Assembly (NCBI GenBank): GCA_022776445.1
Contig: JALFHZ010000189.1
Coordinates: forward strand, 1 to 45,958
Length of the DNA stretch: 45,958 bases
Source of the DNA: Lachnospiraceae bacterium
GTDB lineage: Bacteria > Bacillota > Clostridia > Lachnospirales > Lachnospiraceae
Direction of reading: 5' to 3'
Shown here piece after piece: positions 7,635 through 16,516 of the stretch. A model generated the notes under the pieces. It had not been told where the DNA came from. It searched no databases and was given only the letters and a program-made list of their open reading frames with translations. Position 1 is the stretch's first letter, and the number at the start of each line of letters is the position of its first letter. A program made the translations under genes and the position numbers.

Positions 7635-8564
7635 ATGAAGAAGAGATTATTTGCGCTTGCACTGGCAGCATGTATGACGGCATCTCTGACCGCCTGCGGC
7701 GGAAGCAAGGAAGCAGAGACTACTGCAGCGGCAACTGAGACAGCAGCGGAAACAGCAGCTTCAGAAGCGGCATCAGAGGCAGAAAGTACCGAAGCAGCAA
7801 AGGCTGAGATCAAGACGATTACGGAAGGCAAGCTGACAGTAGCTACCAGCCCGGATTTTGCTCCATATGAGTTCTATGCAATCGGTGCTGACGGAACCCC
7901 GGAGCTGGCCGGTTTTGATATGGCACTGGCGCAGTATATTGCAGACTATCTCGGACTGGAGCTGGAGGTCGTTACGGTAGATTTTGACGGTGTACTGAGC
8001 GAACTGCAGACCAAGTCCGTGGATCTTGGTATGGCAGGTCTTTCTCCGGATGAGAAGCGTATGGGTATCATGGATTTCTCTGATCTGTACTACAAAGGCG
8101 GTCAGTCTCTTGTTACGGTGAAGGCCAATGCGGATGTGTACAACAGCTTTGAAGCAATCAACAAACCGGAGGTTTCCGTAGGTGCTCAGACCGGTTCCAT
8201 TCAGATGGATCTGGCCAACACCAACAGCCCGGATGCTGACATTGTAGCACTTCCGAAAGTAACGGATATCATTGCTGAGCTTCTGGCAGGCAAGCTGGAC
8301 GCTGCTTACATCGAGAAGGATGTGGCAATCAGCTATCAGAAGAACTATCCGGATCTGGAACTGGTTATGGATGTTCCTTATGAAGTGGAAGGTTCAGCAA
8401 TCGGCGTATGCAAGGGCAATGAGGCTCTGCTTGCAGGTGTCAATGAAGCGATTGCAGCAGCGCTGTCTGACGGTTCCATGGAGCAGTTCATTGCAGATGC
8501 GAACGAACTGGCGTCCGGCGAGAAGTACGAAGGACTTCTGGATGAGAACGGCAACGTTCAGTAA
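7635..8564 (+). CDS. Amino-acid ABC transporter substrate-binding lipoprotein
   Basis: A family 3 solute-binding protein, anchored to the outer face of the membrane, that captures an amino acid or related compound for the permease/ATPase encoded next. The signal peptide ends in the lipobox LTAC with lipidated Cys21, followed by a 30-residue Ala/Thr/Glu/Ser linker. The domain starts at KLTVATSPDFAPYEF, with GFDMALAQYIADYLG and FDGVLSELQTKSVDLGMAG as typical ligand-site strands. It has 309 residues from ATG 7635, preceded by GAGGAGG. The ligand is uncertain; the co-encoded AbgB-like hydrolase suggests it may be an N-acyl or peptide-like amino-acid derivative. Confidence 0.93.
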   Translation: MKKRLFALALAACMTASLTACGGSKEAETTAAATETAAETAASEAASEAESTEAAKAEIKTITEGKLTVATSPDFAPYEFYAIGADGTPELAGFDMALAQYIADYLGLELEVVTVDFDGVLSELQTKSVDLGMAGLSPDEKRMGIMDFSDLYYKGGQSLVTVKANADVYNSFEAINKPEVSVGAQTGSIQMDLANTNSPDADIVALPKVTDIIAELLAGKLDAAYIEKDVAISYQKNYPDLELVMDVPYEVEGSAIGVCKGNEALLAGVNEAIAAALSDGSMEQFIADANELASGEKYEGLLDENGNVQ

Positions 8565-8592
8565 TCGCAGTCAGTAACCATAACACACACAG

Positions 8593-8622
8593 GATTCCTC
8601 CCTAGGATACTGGGGAGGAATC
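8593..8622 (+). terminator. Intercistronic hairpin after the binding-protein gene
   Basis: A perfect 10-bp stem, GATTCCTCCC (8593-8602) against GGGAGGAATC (8613-8622), lacks a proper T tract. Such hairpins typically protect the upstream mRNA or terminate partially, so that the binding protein is made in excess over the permease and ATPase. Confidence 0.6.
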
Positions 8623-8663
8623 TGCGTATTATACATGAAATTTGCCTATGGAAGGAGTAACCC

Positions 8664-9449
8664 ATGGATCAATTCATCCAACTTGATAATTTTTCAAAAA
8701 TCTGGCCGTATATGAAACTGTTCCGCCAGGGACTTCTGGTTACGGTTCTGTTGTCCCTGTTTACGGTATTGATCGGCTTCTGTATTGCGCTGGTTCTGGC
8801 ACTGATGCGGATGTCCAATGTGCGTCCGTTCCGTTCCCTCGGGCTGGATGAGAATGGTCATGTGCGGGAAAGCGGAGTTCTCGCGTGGATCAGCCGTTTT
8901 AATCCGCTGGATTTTCTTGCGACGGCATACGTTGAGGTCCTGCGGTCCACACCTGTGATTGTACAGATCTTCATCATTTACTATGGTGTGTTCAGCGTGA
9001 TTCAGCTTCCGTCCTTCCAGCTGTTCGGATTTATCAAATTCGATCGTTTTTTTCCGGGCGTGGTAGCACTGGGGATGAACTCCGGTGCTTACCTGTGTGA
9101 GATTATCCGTGCCGGCATTCAGTCTATTGATGGCGGACAGACGGAGGCAGCGCGTTCCCTGGGATTATCTCAGGCACAGAATCTGCGCTTTATCGTTCTG
9201 CCGCAGGCCCTGAAGAATATTCTTCCTGCGATTGCAAACGAATTCGTAGTCATCATCAAAGAGTCTGCAATCACCTATACCATCGGTGTTCAGGATCTGA
9301 TGTCTGCGGTGAATGCGGTCAAGGGTGCGACCTTCGTGATTATTGAGCCTTTGTTGGTGGCAACGGCTGTCTATTTCTGCCTGTGCTTCCCGACCTCAAA
9401 GGTCATTGCTTACTTTGAAAGGAGAATGAGCCATGGCGACAAGAGATAG
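8664..9449 (+). CDS. Amino-acid ABC transporter permease (HisMQ family)
   Basis: An integral membrane subunit of 261 residues with about five membrane spans. The N-terminal transmembrane region has [17 protein letters not shown]; the cytoplasmic ATPase-docking EAA loop reads [20 protein letters not shown] and is typical of HisM/GlnP permeases. [20 protein letters not shown] stretch precedes it. A segment around residues 55-70 ([15 protein letters not shown]) lengthens the first cytoplasmic loop. Only one permease gene is present, so a homodimer is likely. Its 3' end overlaps the ATPase gene by 17 bases. Confidence 0.93.
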   Translation: MDQFIQLDNFSKIWPYMKLFRQGLLVTVLLSLFTVLIGFCIALVLALMRMSNVRPFRSLGLDENGHVRESGVLAWISRFNPLDFLATAYVEVLRSTPVIVQIFIIYYGVFSVIQLPSFQLFGFIKFDRFFPGVVALGMNSGAYLCEIIRAGIQSIDGGQTEAARSLGLSQAQNLRFIVLPQALKNILPAIANEFVVIIKESAITYTIGVQDLMSAVNAVKGATFVIIEPLLVATAVYFCLCFPTSKVIAYFERRMSHGDKR

Positions 9450-10209
9450 TCTGATACAGGTTAAGGATCTGAAAAAGCATTATAAGAATGGTGCGATCAA
9501 GGCTCTGGACGGTGTGACGGTGGATATCAACAAGGGCGATGTCATGGTGGTGATCGGACCGTCCGGCTCCGGCAAGTCCACATTTCTGCGCAGTCTGAAT
9601 CTTCTGGAAGAGCCGACGGGCGGAGCGATTATTTTTGACCAGATCGATATTACCAAGAAGAAATATCGGGATGCGAACGGGAAAATGGTGAAGCTGGATA
9701 TTGATGCACTCCGCCAGAAAATGGGGATGGTATTCCAGCATTTCAATCTCTTCCCACATATGACCATTCTGGACAATATGACGCTGGCACCGATCCAGGT
9801 GAAAGGCATAAAGAAAGCGGAAGCAGAGGAAAAAGCCCTTACCCTGCTGGACCGTGTCGGCCTGAAGGACCGGGCAGATGCATATCCGATTCAGCTGGCC
9901 GGCGGACAGAAGCAGCGAGTGGCGATTGTGCGCGCATTGGCGATGGAGCCGGAGGTTATGCTGTTTGATGAGCCGACTTCCGCTCTGGATCCGGAGATGG
10001 TAGGCGAGGTTCTCGATGTCATGAAAGAACTGGCTCATGAGGGGATGACGATGGTCGTTGTGACACATGAGATGGGATTTGCCCGTGAGGTGGGTAACCG
10101 GATTCTGTTTATGGCGGACGGTAAGCTTCTGGAGCAGGGTTCTCCGAAGGATATTTTTGAAAATCCGCAGCATCCGCGGCTGAAGGATTTTCTGGCCAAG
10201 GTTCTTTAA
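9433..10209 (+). CDS. Amino-acid ABC transporter ATP-binding protein (GlnQ-like)
   Basis: The 258-residue cytosolic ATPase that powers the transporter above. Walker [10 protein letters not shown] is at 42-50, the Q-loop VFQHFNLFP near 100-108, Walker B VMLFDE at 175-180 with PTSALDPE, and the switch His in [10 protein letters not shown]. The ABC signature is LAGGQKQR (155-162), where most relatives have LSGGQ; Ala is tolerated but uncommon. A roughly 20-residue insert ([16 protein letters not shown]) sits before the Q-loop. Start and permease stop overlap, so translation is coupled. Confidence 0.95.
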   Translation: MATRDSLIQVKDLKKHYKNGAIKALDGVTVDINKGDVMVVIGPSGSGKSTFLRSLNLLEEPTGGAIIFDQIDITKKKYRDANGKMVKLDIDALRQKMGMVFQHFNLFPHMTILDNMTLAPIQVKGIKKAEAEEKALTLLDRVGLKDRADAYPIQLAGGQKQRVAIVRALAMEPEVMLFDEPTSALDPEMVGEVLDVMKELAHEGMTMVVVTHEMGFAREVGNRILFMADGKLLEQGSPKDIFENPQHPRLKDFLAKVL

Positions 10210-10225
10210 ATAAGGTATGATCTCT

Positions 10226-10267
10226 GAGCAGGCTGCAGGAAGGAATGTTTCTCTGGCAGACCTGCTC
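10226..10267 (+). other. Intercistronic hairpin before the amidohydrolase gene
   Basis: GAGCAGG (10226-10232) pairs with CCTGCTC (10261-10267) around a long loop, without a T tract. Probably a stability or partial termination element inside the operon. Confidence 0.4.
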
Positions 10268-10290
10268 TGGTTATTTATGAGGTGGGAAAG

Positions 10291-11736
10291 ATGATGAATC
10301 AGGAAAAACTGGCGGCGGTGGCCGCTGTTGAGAAAAAAGCAGATCTGATCGCTGAGGTTGCAGACCGGATCTGGGCATATGCGGAGCTGTCTTTGCAGGA
10401 ACGGCAGTCGGCGCAGCTGTATTGTGAAGTCCTGGAACGGGAAGGATTTCGCGTGGAAAAGGGAATCTGCGGCATTGAGACAGCATTTTCTGCAAGCTAT
10501 GGAAGCGGTCGGCCGGTGATCGGCATTCTGGCGGAGTATGATGCGCTGTCCGGGCTTTCTCAGAAGGCGGGAAGCATCGAACGGCAGGAACTGACGACGG
10601 GCGGTACCGGCCACGGATGTGGACACAACCTGCTCGGAGCAGGAGCCATGGCAGCGGCTTTGGGCGTCAAAGCTTATCTGGAAGCATGCGGACAGCCGGG
10701 AACGGTGGTTCTGTACGGCTGTCCGGGGGAAGAAGGCGGCGCGTCGAAGGCATTCATGGCACGGGATGGCGAGTGGAAGAAGCTGGATGCGGCGCTGACC
10801 TGGCATCCGGATGATACCAACGAAGTGGAGACCGGATCTTCCAACTCCTGTATTCAGGTGCAGTACAAGTTTACCGGTGTGGCATCCCATGCAGCCGGTG
10901 CTCCGGAGATGGGACGCAGTGCACTGGATGCGGTGGAACTGATGAATATCGGGGTACAGTTTCTGCGGGAGCATATGAGTGATAAAGCCCGTGTACATTA
11001 TGCGATTACGGACGCCGGCGGCTACAGTGCCAATGTGGTGCAGCCGAGAGCCAGCGTTCTTTATATGGTACGCTCCAACCATGTGTCGGAAGCCGTAGAA
11101 CTTCAGGCGCGTGTGGATCGTATTGCAGAAGGAGCGGCACTGATGACAGATACCACATATGAGCGGAAATTTATCGATGGCCTGGCAGATACCGTAGCAA
11201 ATCATGTGCTGGAACGGGTTCTTTATGAAAATTATCAGCAGCTTGGCGTGCCTTCCTACACGGAGGAGGAGCTTGCATTTGCAGATGCTCTGGCAAAAAC
11301 GTATTCCTGCGGTGACTATGTGCCTGGAGTAGCGGCAGCGCATGATCCGGAGGCACGGGAGAAGGTGATGCAGCAGCAGGCAGCGGCCGGTCATGCGATG
11401 AACAGTTTTCTGGCACCGCTGTATCAGGGGGAGGCATTTAAGGCAGGGTCCACGGATGTGGGAGATGTCAGCTGGCTGACACCGACTGCGCAGATTCATG
11501 TGGCATCATGGCCGAATGGCTGTCCGGGGCACAGCTGGCAGAATGTTTCCTGCGACGGAACCTCGATCGGCCATAAAGCGGCTGTGCATGCCGGCAAAGT
11601 TCTTGCGGCAACGGCGATTGATCTGCTCTGTCAGCCGGAACTTCTCGCTCAGGCCAGGGCGGAGTTTGACAAACGAACCAGAGCCGGCTATACCTGTCCG
11701 ATTCCTGTGGGGGCGGTTCCGGTCATTCCGGATTAA
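10291..11736 (+). CDS. M20-family amidohydrolase, AbgB-like
   Basis: A 481-residue zinc-dependent M20 peptidase of the AbgB (p-aminobenzoyl-glutamate hydrolase subunit B) type. Metal and active-site motifs are AEYDALSGL (81-89), GHGCGHN (107-113) and PGEEGG (145-150, general-base Glu), followed by a dimerisation domain with SHAAGAPEMGRSALDAV. AbgB acts with AbgA in E. coli; no abgA lies here, so it may work alone on N-acyl amino acids or dipeptides. ATG 10291 follows GAGGTGG by 8 bases. The position behind an amino-acid ABC transporter suggests it cleaves the imported substrate. Confidence 0.88.
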   Translation: MMNQEKLAAVAAVEKKADLIAEVADRIWAYAELSLQERQSAQLYCEVLEREGFRVEKGICGIETAFSASYGSGRPVIGILAEYDALSGLSQKAGSIERQELTTGGTGHGCGHNLLGAGAMAAALGVKAYLEACGQPGTVVLYGCPGEEGGASKAFMARDGEWKKLDAALTWHPDDTNEVETGSSNSCIQVQYKFTGVASHAAGAPEMGRSALDAVELMNIGVQFLREHMSDKARVHYAITDAGGYSANVVQPRASVLYMVRSNHVSEAVELQARVDRIAEGAALMTDTTYERKFIDGLADTVANHVLERVLYENYQQLGVPSYTEEELAFADALAKTYSCGDYVPGVAAAHDPEAREKVMQQQAAAGHAMNSFLAPLYQGEAFKAGSTDVGDVSWLTPTAQIHVASWPNGCPGHSWQNVSCDGTSIGHKAAVHAGKVLAATAIDLLCQPELLAQARAEFDKRTRAGYTCPIPVGAVPVIPD

Positions 11737-11844
11737 TATCATGGAATCTTTAGAGAATTTTTAGAAAAGCGGGGTTTTTTTGCCAACCCTTTTGCGCTAT
11801 ACTAAAAATGGTACGCGCAATTTATATGCAAAGGAGATAACTGT

Positions 11845-13683
11845 ATGGGAATGAAGAAGGATGACCAGAAAAAGCCGCAGAGAAGCTGGCTTTATTACTA
11901 TTTTATCGTTCTGGTTGTGACGATGCTTCTGAATGTGCTGGTATTCCCGTCTATGATGGAACGCCAGGTAGAGCAAGTATCTTATGACCAGTTTCTGGAC
12001 ATGGTAGATCAGGGAAGGGTAGAGCAGGTAGCGCTGCAGCCGGATCAGATTACATTTCTGGCGAAAAATGAGAAGGGTGACACGGCGGCATACAAGACCG
12101 GTACCTGGCCGGATGACCAGTTGACGGAGCGCCTGCGTGCCGCGGGCGTGACATTTGCTCAGGAGATTCCGGTGAAGGCATCTCCGCTTCTGGAATTTTT
12201 CACTACCTGGGTGATGCCGATTATCCTGTTTGTGGCGATCGGACAGATTCTGAGCCGCACCATGATGAAGAAGATGGGAGGCGGCATGGGCAATGCCATG
12301 ACCTTTGGCAAGTCCAATGCCAAGATATATGCTGAGACCGAGACCGGCAAGACCTTTGCCGATGTGGCAGGTCAGGAAGAGGCCAAGGAAGCACTGAAGG
12401 AGATCGTGGATTTCCTGCACAACCCGCAGAAGTATGCGGATATCGGTGCGACTCTGCCGAAGGGCGCACTGCTGGTGGGACCGCCCGGTACCGGTAAGAC
12501 ATTGCTTGCCAAGGCGGTGGCCGGTGAAGCGCATGTGCCGTTTTTCTCGATTTCCGGTTCGGAGTTCGTGGAGATGTTTGTCGGTATGGGTGCAGCCAAG
12601 GTACGCGATTTGTTTAAGCAGGCGAATGAGAAGGCACCGTGCATCGTGTTTATCGATGAGATTGATACGATTGGCAAAAAGCGAGACGGAGGCGGTATCT
12701 CCGGCAATGACGAGCGTGAGCAGACCCTGAACCAGCTGCTGACGGAGATGGATGGTTTTGATGGTCGGAAAGGTGTTGTGATCCTGGCGGCGACCAACCG
12801 TCCGGAATCTCTGGATAAGGCACTTCTGCGTCCGGGCCGTTTTGACCGCCGGATTCCGGTGGAACTGCCGGATCTGAACGGACGTGTGGCGATTCTCAAG
12901 GTACATGGAAAGAATGTCAAGCTTGCCGATGATGTGGATTTCAATGAGATCGGACGTGCAACCTCCGGTGCAAGCGGTGCGGAACTGGCGAATATTGTCA
13001 ATGAGGGTGCACTGCGTGCAGTACGCCAGGGACGTTCGACTGTGACCCAGGCAGATCTGGAAGAGAGCGTTGAGGTGGTCATTGCCGGCTATCAGAGAAA
13101 GGACGCGGCAGTATCCGAGAAGGAAAAGCGGATCGTGGCTTACCATGAAGTGGGACATGCGTTGGTTGCGGCCTGCCAGAGTCACAGTGCGCCTGTGCAC
13201 AAGATCACGATTATACCGCGTACCTCCGGAGCACTGGGATATACCATGCAGGTGGAGGAAGGCGAGCGTTTCCTGATGAGCAAGGAAGAAGCGCTGAATA
13301 AGATTGCAACCTTTACAGGCGGACGTGCCGCGGAGGAATTCATGTTCCATTCCATCACGACCGGTGCGGCGAATGATATTGAGCAGGCGACAAAGATTGC
13401 CCGCGCGATGGTGACCCGTTACGGCATGAGCAGCCAGTTTGGCATGGTTGCGCTGGAGACGGTGAACAATCAGTATCTGGGCGGAGATACTTCGATGGTA
13501 TGCTCCCCGGAGACGGCGCGTCTGGTGGATGAAGAAGTGATTCGCATTGTGAAGGAACAGTACGACAAGGCCATGCAGATTCTGAAGGATAATGCCGCGA
13601 AGCTGAATGAGATTTCCGCATTTCTGCTGGAGCGTGAGACGATTACCGGCGAGGAATTTATGGAGATTCTTCAGAGACAATAG
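11845..13683 (+). CDS. ftsH: ATP-dependent zinc metalloprotease FtsH
   Basis: A membrane-anchored AAA+ protease of 612 residues that degrades misfolded membrane proteins and short-lived regulators. Two membrane spans (about 18-38 and 117-137) flank a small extracytoplasmic domain. The AAA module has Walker A GPPGTGKT (212-219), Walker B IVFIDEID and the SRH with NRPESLDKALLRPGRFDRR. The M41 protease domain has the zinc site HEVGH (434-438). The C-terminus stops soon after the protease core, without the long tail of some homologues. RBS AAAGGAG precedes ATG 11845. Lachnospiraceae often carry two FtsH paralogues, and which this is cannot be told. A convergent hairpin terminator follows. Confidence 0.96.
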   Translation: MGMKKDDQKKPQRSWLYYYFIVLVVTMLLNVLVFPSMMERQVEQVSYDQFLDMVDQGRVEQVALQPDQITFLAKNEKGDTAAYKTGTWPDDQLTERLRAAGVTFAQEIPVKASPLLEFFTTWVMPIILFVAIGQILSRTMMKKMGGGMGNAMTFGKSNAKIYAETETGKTFADVAGQEEAKEALKEIVDFLHNPQKYADIGATLPKGALLVGPPGTGKTLLAKAVAGEAHVPFFSISGSEFVEMFVGMGAAKVRDLFKQANEKAPCIVFIDEIDTIGKKRDGGGISGNDEREQTLNQLLTEMDGFDGRKGVVILAATNRPESLDKALLRPGRFDRRIPVELPDLNGRVAILKVHGKNVKLADDVDFNEIGRATSGASGAELANIVNEGALRAVRQGRSTVTQADLEESVEVVIAGYQRKDAAVSEKEKRIVAYHEVGHALVAACQSHSAPVHKITIIPRTSGALGYTMQVEEGERFLMSKEEALNKIATFTGGRAAEEFMFHSITTGAANDIEQATKIARAMVTRYGMSSQFGMVALETVNNQYLGGDTSMVCSPETARLVDEEVIRIVKEQYDKAMQILKDNAAKLNEISAFLLERETITGEEFMEILQRQ

Positions 13684-13700
13684 GTTTGATAAGAAGAGAG

Positions 13701-13763
13701 AAGCACCTGCTTCCGGGCGAAACAGCCTCCCGCTGTGGGAGGTCAGCCCTGGAACAGGTGCTT
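13701..13763. terminator. Bidirectional terminator between ftsH and the acyltransferase gene
   Basis: AAGCACCTG (13701-13709) pairs with CAGGTGCTT (13755-13763). Inner arms extend the stem (CTTCCGGGC against GCCCTGGAA) and a side hairpin (GCCTCCC/GGGAGG) sits in the loop. Its right arm includes the last codons of the minus-strand gene. A run of seven T occurs at 13776-13782 on the plus strand. Confidence 0.6.
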
Positions 13764-14828
13764 TATGACTGGGATTTTTTTGCCGGCCCATGTGATCATG
13801 CAGGCGATTGCCGTGATCAGAAGGCTTTCCGTCAGATTCAGCAGCCAGCCATTGTAACCGGCCAGGTATGTGGTAAAAACGGGGCGCAGCAGGAAGATCA
13901 GGGGAATATGAAGGTAGAAAATTCCCATTGTGGCTGTGCCGGCGGTTCTGGCAAAAAAACGAAGCGGTGCATATTGATGAAAGGAAATCCGTGCGGTGAA
14001 GAAGAACATGCCGCAGGCGAGCAGCATGGTGGAAAACCAGTAATAGCCGCTGGCAATATGCAGGTTCTGCCATTGAAGGGTACCGCTCTGGATATATTTG
14101 ACCACAGCGAGTCCGGTCAGACCGGCGGTCATCATCAGACCGCTGGATTTTTTTGTGATACGATTCTTCTGTTCATGGAGAAAAAATCCCAGAAGATAGT
14201 AGGTCATGTAATTGGAATGGCGGAAGCTGAACGGATTAATTTCTGCAAATGAAGAAATCTCCGGTGTCGGTTTGCCGAGTGTGTGCGCCAGCAGAGAAAG
14301 CAGCAGGTTCCCGTCAGCGAGCAGCTGATTGAAAAGGATCAGCGTCGCCAGAATATACCATATGATGTTTCGATTGCTTTCCAGGCAGATGCGGAGCAGC
14401 GGGGCGATCAGCATCACAGTCAGCATGGCATCCATAAACCAGAAATGCGATGTTTCGATGCCATCCATGCTCTGAAACAGAAACAGATAGGAAAATAAAG
14501 TACGGAGGGAACCGGAAATCGGCGCTCCCCAGGTGTGGTACAGAGCAAGATAGATGCCCCTCCAGATGACCATGACCAGATAGAAACGGATCATGCGCCG
14601 GATGTGTTTTGCCAGAGAGAAGGGGCGGCTGAAAAACAGGGAGCCGGAAACCAGGAAAAAACAGGGGACAGCGGCATTGCATGCCAGCATAAACAGATTG
14701 TCTGCGATGCTTTCCGGATTCAGTTGTATATTGTGGAAAAAGACCACCATTACAATGGCGAGTCCTTTCAGAAAGTCCAGGGACAGGTCCCGGGAAGGCG
14801 TTGTAGGTGAAGGACTGGATGCAGTCAT
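13743..14828 (-). CDS. Acyltransferase family 3 membrane protein
   Basis: A 361-residue integral membrane O-acyltransferase of the Acyl_transf_3 (OafA/NodX) family with about ten hydrophobic spans. It begins with the family motif RDLSLDFLKGLAIVMVVFFHN, in which the His in TM1 is the presumed catalytic residue; VPCFFLVSGSLFF and IFYLHIPLIFLL are also typical. Such enzymes acetylate or succinylate sugars of cell-wall or surface polysaccharides from cytosolic acyl-CoA. The acceptor is unknown. AGGAGG precedes ATG 14828 and a promoter (TTTACA-17-TAAAAT) lies upstream. It is a monocistronic unit. Confidence 0.88.
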   Translation of the reverse strand: MTASSPSPTTPSRDLSLDFLKGLAIVMVVFFHNIQLNPESIADNLFMLACNAAVPCFFLVSGSLFFSRPFSLAKHIRRMIRFYLVMVIWRGIYLALYHTWGAPISGSLRTLFSYLFLFQSMDGIETSHFWFMDAMLTVMLIAPLLRICLESNRNIIWYILATLILFNQLLADGNLLLSLLAHTLGKPTPEISSFAEINPFSFRHSNYMTYYLLGFFLHEQKNRITKKSSGLMMTAGLTGLAVVKYIQSGTLQWQNLHIASGYYWFSTMLLACGMFFFTARISFHQYAPLRFFARTAGTATMGIFYLHIPLIFLLRPVFTTYLAGYNGWLLNLTESLLITAIACMITWAGKKIPVIKHLFQG

Positions 14829-14904
14829 GAGAACCTCCTGTATTTTATCAGGACAGCGCGGGAAATATGAGAAATTGCCGGCTGAACGGAATGGTTATAA
14901 GGAT

Positions 14905-14933
14905 ATTTTAAATGCCGTCCGTGCGCTTGTAAA
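14905..14933 (-). promoter_or_regulatory. Acyltransferase promoter (TTTACA-17-TAAAAT)
   Basis: On the minus strand the -35 TTTACA is at 14933-14928 and the -10 TAAAAT at 14910-14905, with 17 bases between them, giving a leader of about 70 bases. Confidence 0.5.
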
Positions 14934-15007
14934 GCAGTATTTCCTCCGTGAAATGACAACAGAAAATCACGAACCTAAAAAAAAATCAGAGAGTCAAAAA
15001 TAAGTTT

Positions 15008-15030
15008 AGCCTATAAATGAAGGCTTTTTT
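15008..15030 (+). terminator. Orphan hairpin with T tract
   Basis: AGCCT (15008-15012) and AGGCT (15021-15025) form a short stem followed by TTTTTT. It lies upstream of the promoter of the BMP operon and downstream of no plus-strand gene, so it either insulates that promoter or ends an unannotated transcript. Confidence 0.4.
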
Positions 15031-15031
15031 A

Positions 15032-15060
15032 TTGCAAAATTTATAAAAGCGTGAGATAAT
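15032..15060 (+). promoter_or_regulatory. Promoter of the BMP-type ABC operon (TTGCAA-17-GATAAT)
   Basis: -35 TTGCAA at 15032-15037 and -10 GATAAT at 15055-15060 are separated by 17 bases. The AAGGAGG of the first gene follows about 33 bases later. Confidence 0.65.
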
Positions 15061-15106
15061 TTTAGCGTATTGGATTTTTTGATAATGATCACAAGGAGGA
15101 ATTATT

Positions 15107-16372
15107 ATGAAAAAAGCATTGAGTGTTGTTCTGGCAGCGACCATGGCAGCATCTCTGGCAGCATGCGGAGGCAGCAAGCCGGCAGAGACCACTGCAGCAG
15201 CAGAGACTACCGCGGCAGCAGAAACCACTGCGGCAGAGACAAAAGCAGCTGAGACAGAAGCGGCATCCGGTGACGGCGTTGCTGTAGAAGATCTGAAGGT
15301 AGGTTTCATTTTCATCGGTGATGAGAATGAGGGTTATACCGCAGCTCATTACAACGGTGCCAAAGAGATGCAGAAGGCTCTGGGTCTTACAGATGACCAG
15401 ATGATTATTAAATGGACCATCCCGGAGGATGAGACCTGTTACGATGCAGCGGTTGACCTGGCAGATCAGGGCTGCCAGATTATTTTTGCTAACAGCTTCG
15501 GCCACGAGGATTATATGAAGCAGGCAGCTGAAGAATTTCCGGATGTGGAGTTCTGTCATGCAACCGGTTATCAGGCAGCTTCCAGCGGTCTGGCAAATAT
15601 GCACAACTTCTTTACTTCTGTATATGAATCCCGTTACGTTTCCGGCGTAGTTGCAGGACTGAAGCTGAATGAGATGATGGCAGCTGATTCCAGTGTGGTT
15701 CCGAAGATCGGTTATGTCGGTGCATTCCCGTACGCAGAGGTGATCAGTGGTTACACTTCTTTCTTCCTGGGTGTTCGTTCCGTATGTCCGGAAGCTGAGA
15801 TGGAAGTAACCTATACCAACAGCTGGGCAAGCTTTGATCTGGAGAAAGAAGCAGCAGAGGCTTTGATCGCAGACGGCTGTGTTCTGATCAGCCAGCATGC
15901 AGATACCACCGGTGCTCCGACCGCATGTGAGGCAGCAGGCGTTCCGTGCGTGGGCTATAACATTTCCATGATTGCTACGGCTCCGAACAACGCACTGACT
16001 TCCGCATCCATCAACTGGGGACCGTACTACACCTTTGCAGTTGAGTCCGTGGTAAACGGAACAGAGATTCCGGCTGACTGGTGCCAGGGTTACAGCGAGG
16101 GCGCAGACAAGATTACCGAGCTGAATGAGGCAGCTGTTGCAGAAGGCACTGCTGAGAAGGTAAAGGAAGTTGAGGATGCAATCAAGGCCGGCAAGCTGCA
16201 TGTATTTGATACTGCAACCTGGACAGTTGGCGGTAAGAAACCGGAAGATGATGCAGAACTGATGGATAAGTACAAAGATTACATTTTTGACGGTTACTTC
16301 CATGAGTCTGAACTGGCATCTGCTCCGTCCTTCGATATCAAGATTGACGGTATTACCGACAAGACCAACTAA
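15107..16372 (+). CDS. BMP-family ABC transporter substrate-binding lipoprotein
   Basis: A 421-residue basic-membrane-protein/PnrA-like binding lipoprotein. Relatives bind purine nucleosides, or other ligands such as autoinducer-like molecules. The signal peptide ends in LAAC with lipidated Cys20. A linker of repeated Ala-Glu-Thr-Thr units follows to about residue 55. The domain begins with LKVGFIFIGDENEGYTAAHY, then IIFANSFGHEDYMKQAAEEFP and PKIGYVGAFPYAEVISGYTSF, all typical of the BMP fold. It heads a four-gene operon with one ATPase and two permeases, the usual architecture of nucleoside ABC importers. The ligand is not proven. Confidence 0.92.
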   Translation: MKKALSVVLAATMAASLAACGGSKPAETTAAAETTAAAETTAAETKAAETEAASGDGVAVEDLKVGFIFIGDENEGYTAAHYNGAKEMQKALGLTDDQMIIKWTIPEDETCYDAAVDLADQGCQIIFANSFGHEDYMKQAAEEFPDVEFCHATGYQAASSGLANMHNFFTSVYESRYVSGVVAGLKLNEMMAADSSVVPKIGYVGAFPYAEVISGYTSFFLGVRSVCPEAEMEVTYTNSWASFDLEKEAAEALIADGCVLISQHADTTGAPTACEAAGVPCVGYNISMIATAPNNALTSASINWGPYYTFAVESVVNGTEIPADWCQGYSEGADKITELNEAAVAEGTAEKVKEVEDAIKAGKLHVFDTATWTVGGKKPEDDAELMDKYKDYIFDGYFHESELASAPSFDIKIDGITDKTN

Positions 16373-16396
16373 AATTTCATACATCGCGTAAAACTG

Positions 16397-16425
16397 GGCG
16401 AAGCCGTCTCCTGGGTGGTTTCGCC
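16397..16425 (+). terminator. Intercistronic hairpin 1 (partial terminator)
   Basis: GGCGAAGCC (16397-16405) pairs with GGTTTCGCC (16417-16425), with one G-T pair, and is followed by TGTTTTCGCTTTTTC. It likely terminates part of the transcripts after the binding-protein gene. Confidence 0.6.
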
Positions 16426-16455
16426 TGTTTTCGCTTTTTCAGTATGCAGGTGAGG

Positions 16456-16491
16456 TCCGCACCCTGTATGCGGGATGCGTCTGGGTGCGGA
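16456..16491 (+). other. Intercistronic hairpin 2
   Basis: TCCGCACCC (16456-16464) pairs perfectly with GGGTGCGGA (16483-16491). It is followed by TATTTTG and lies about 10 bases before the AGGAGG of the ATPase gene. It may tune mRNA stability or termination together with the first hairpin. Confidence 0.5.
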
Positions 16492-16516
16492 TATTTTGAC
16501 GATAGGAGGTCTGCCT

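Noticed and set aside
9403-11499. Minus-strand open frame (about 698 codons) opposite the ABC ATPase and abgB
   Set aside because: Composition is typical of an antisense shadow, and it spans two well-supported plus-strand genes with intact motifs.
11797-14073. Long minus-strand open frame (about 758 codons) opposite ftsH
   Set aside because: It is the antisense of ftsH and part of the acyltransferase region, is rich in His, Arg, Cys and Leu, and has no family features or ribosome binding site. It is a by-product of codon use on the other strand.
15150-15260. Repeated GCAGAGAC-type units considered as a regulatory or CRISPR-like repeat
   Set aside because: They encode the Ala-Glu-Thr linker of the BMP lipoprotein, as also seen in the amino-acid binding lipoprotein; the units are imperfect and have no spacers.
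15089-16384. Minus-strand open frame opposite the BMP lipoprotein gene
   Set aside because: The plus strand carries a lipobox, linker and complete BMP domain. The opposing frame is Cys-rich with no recognisable fold.
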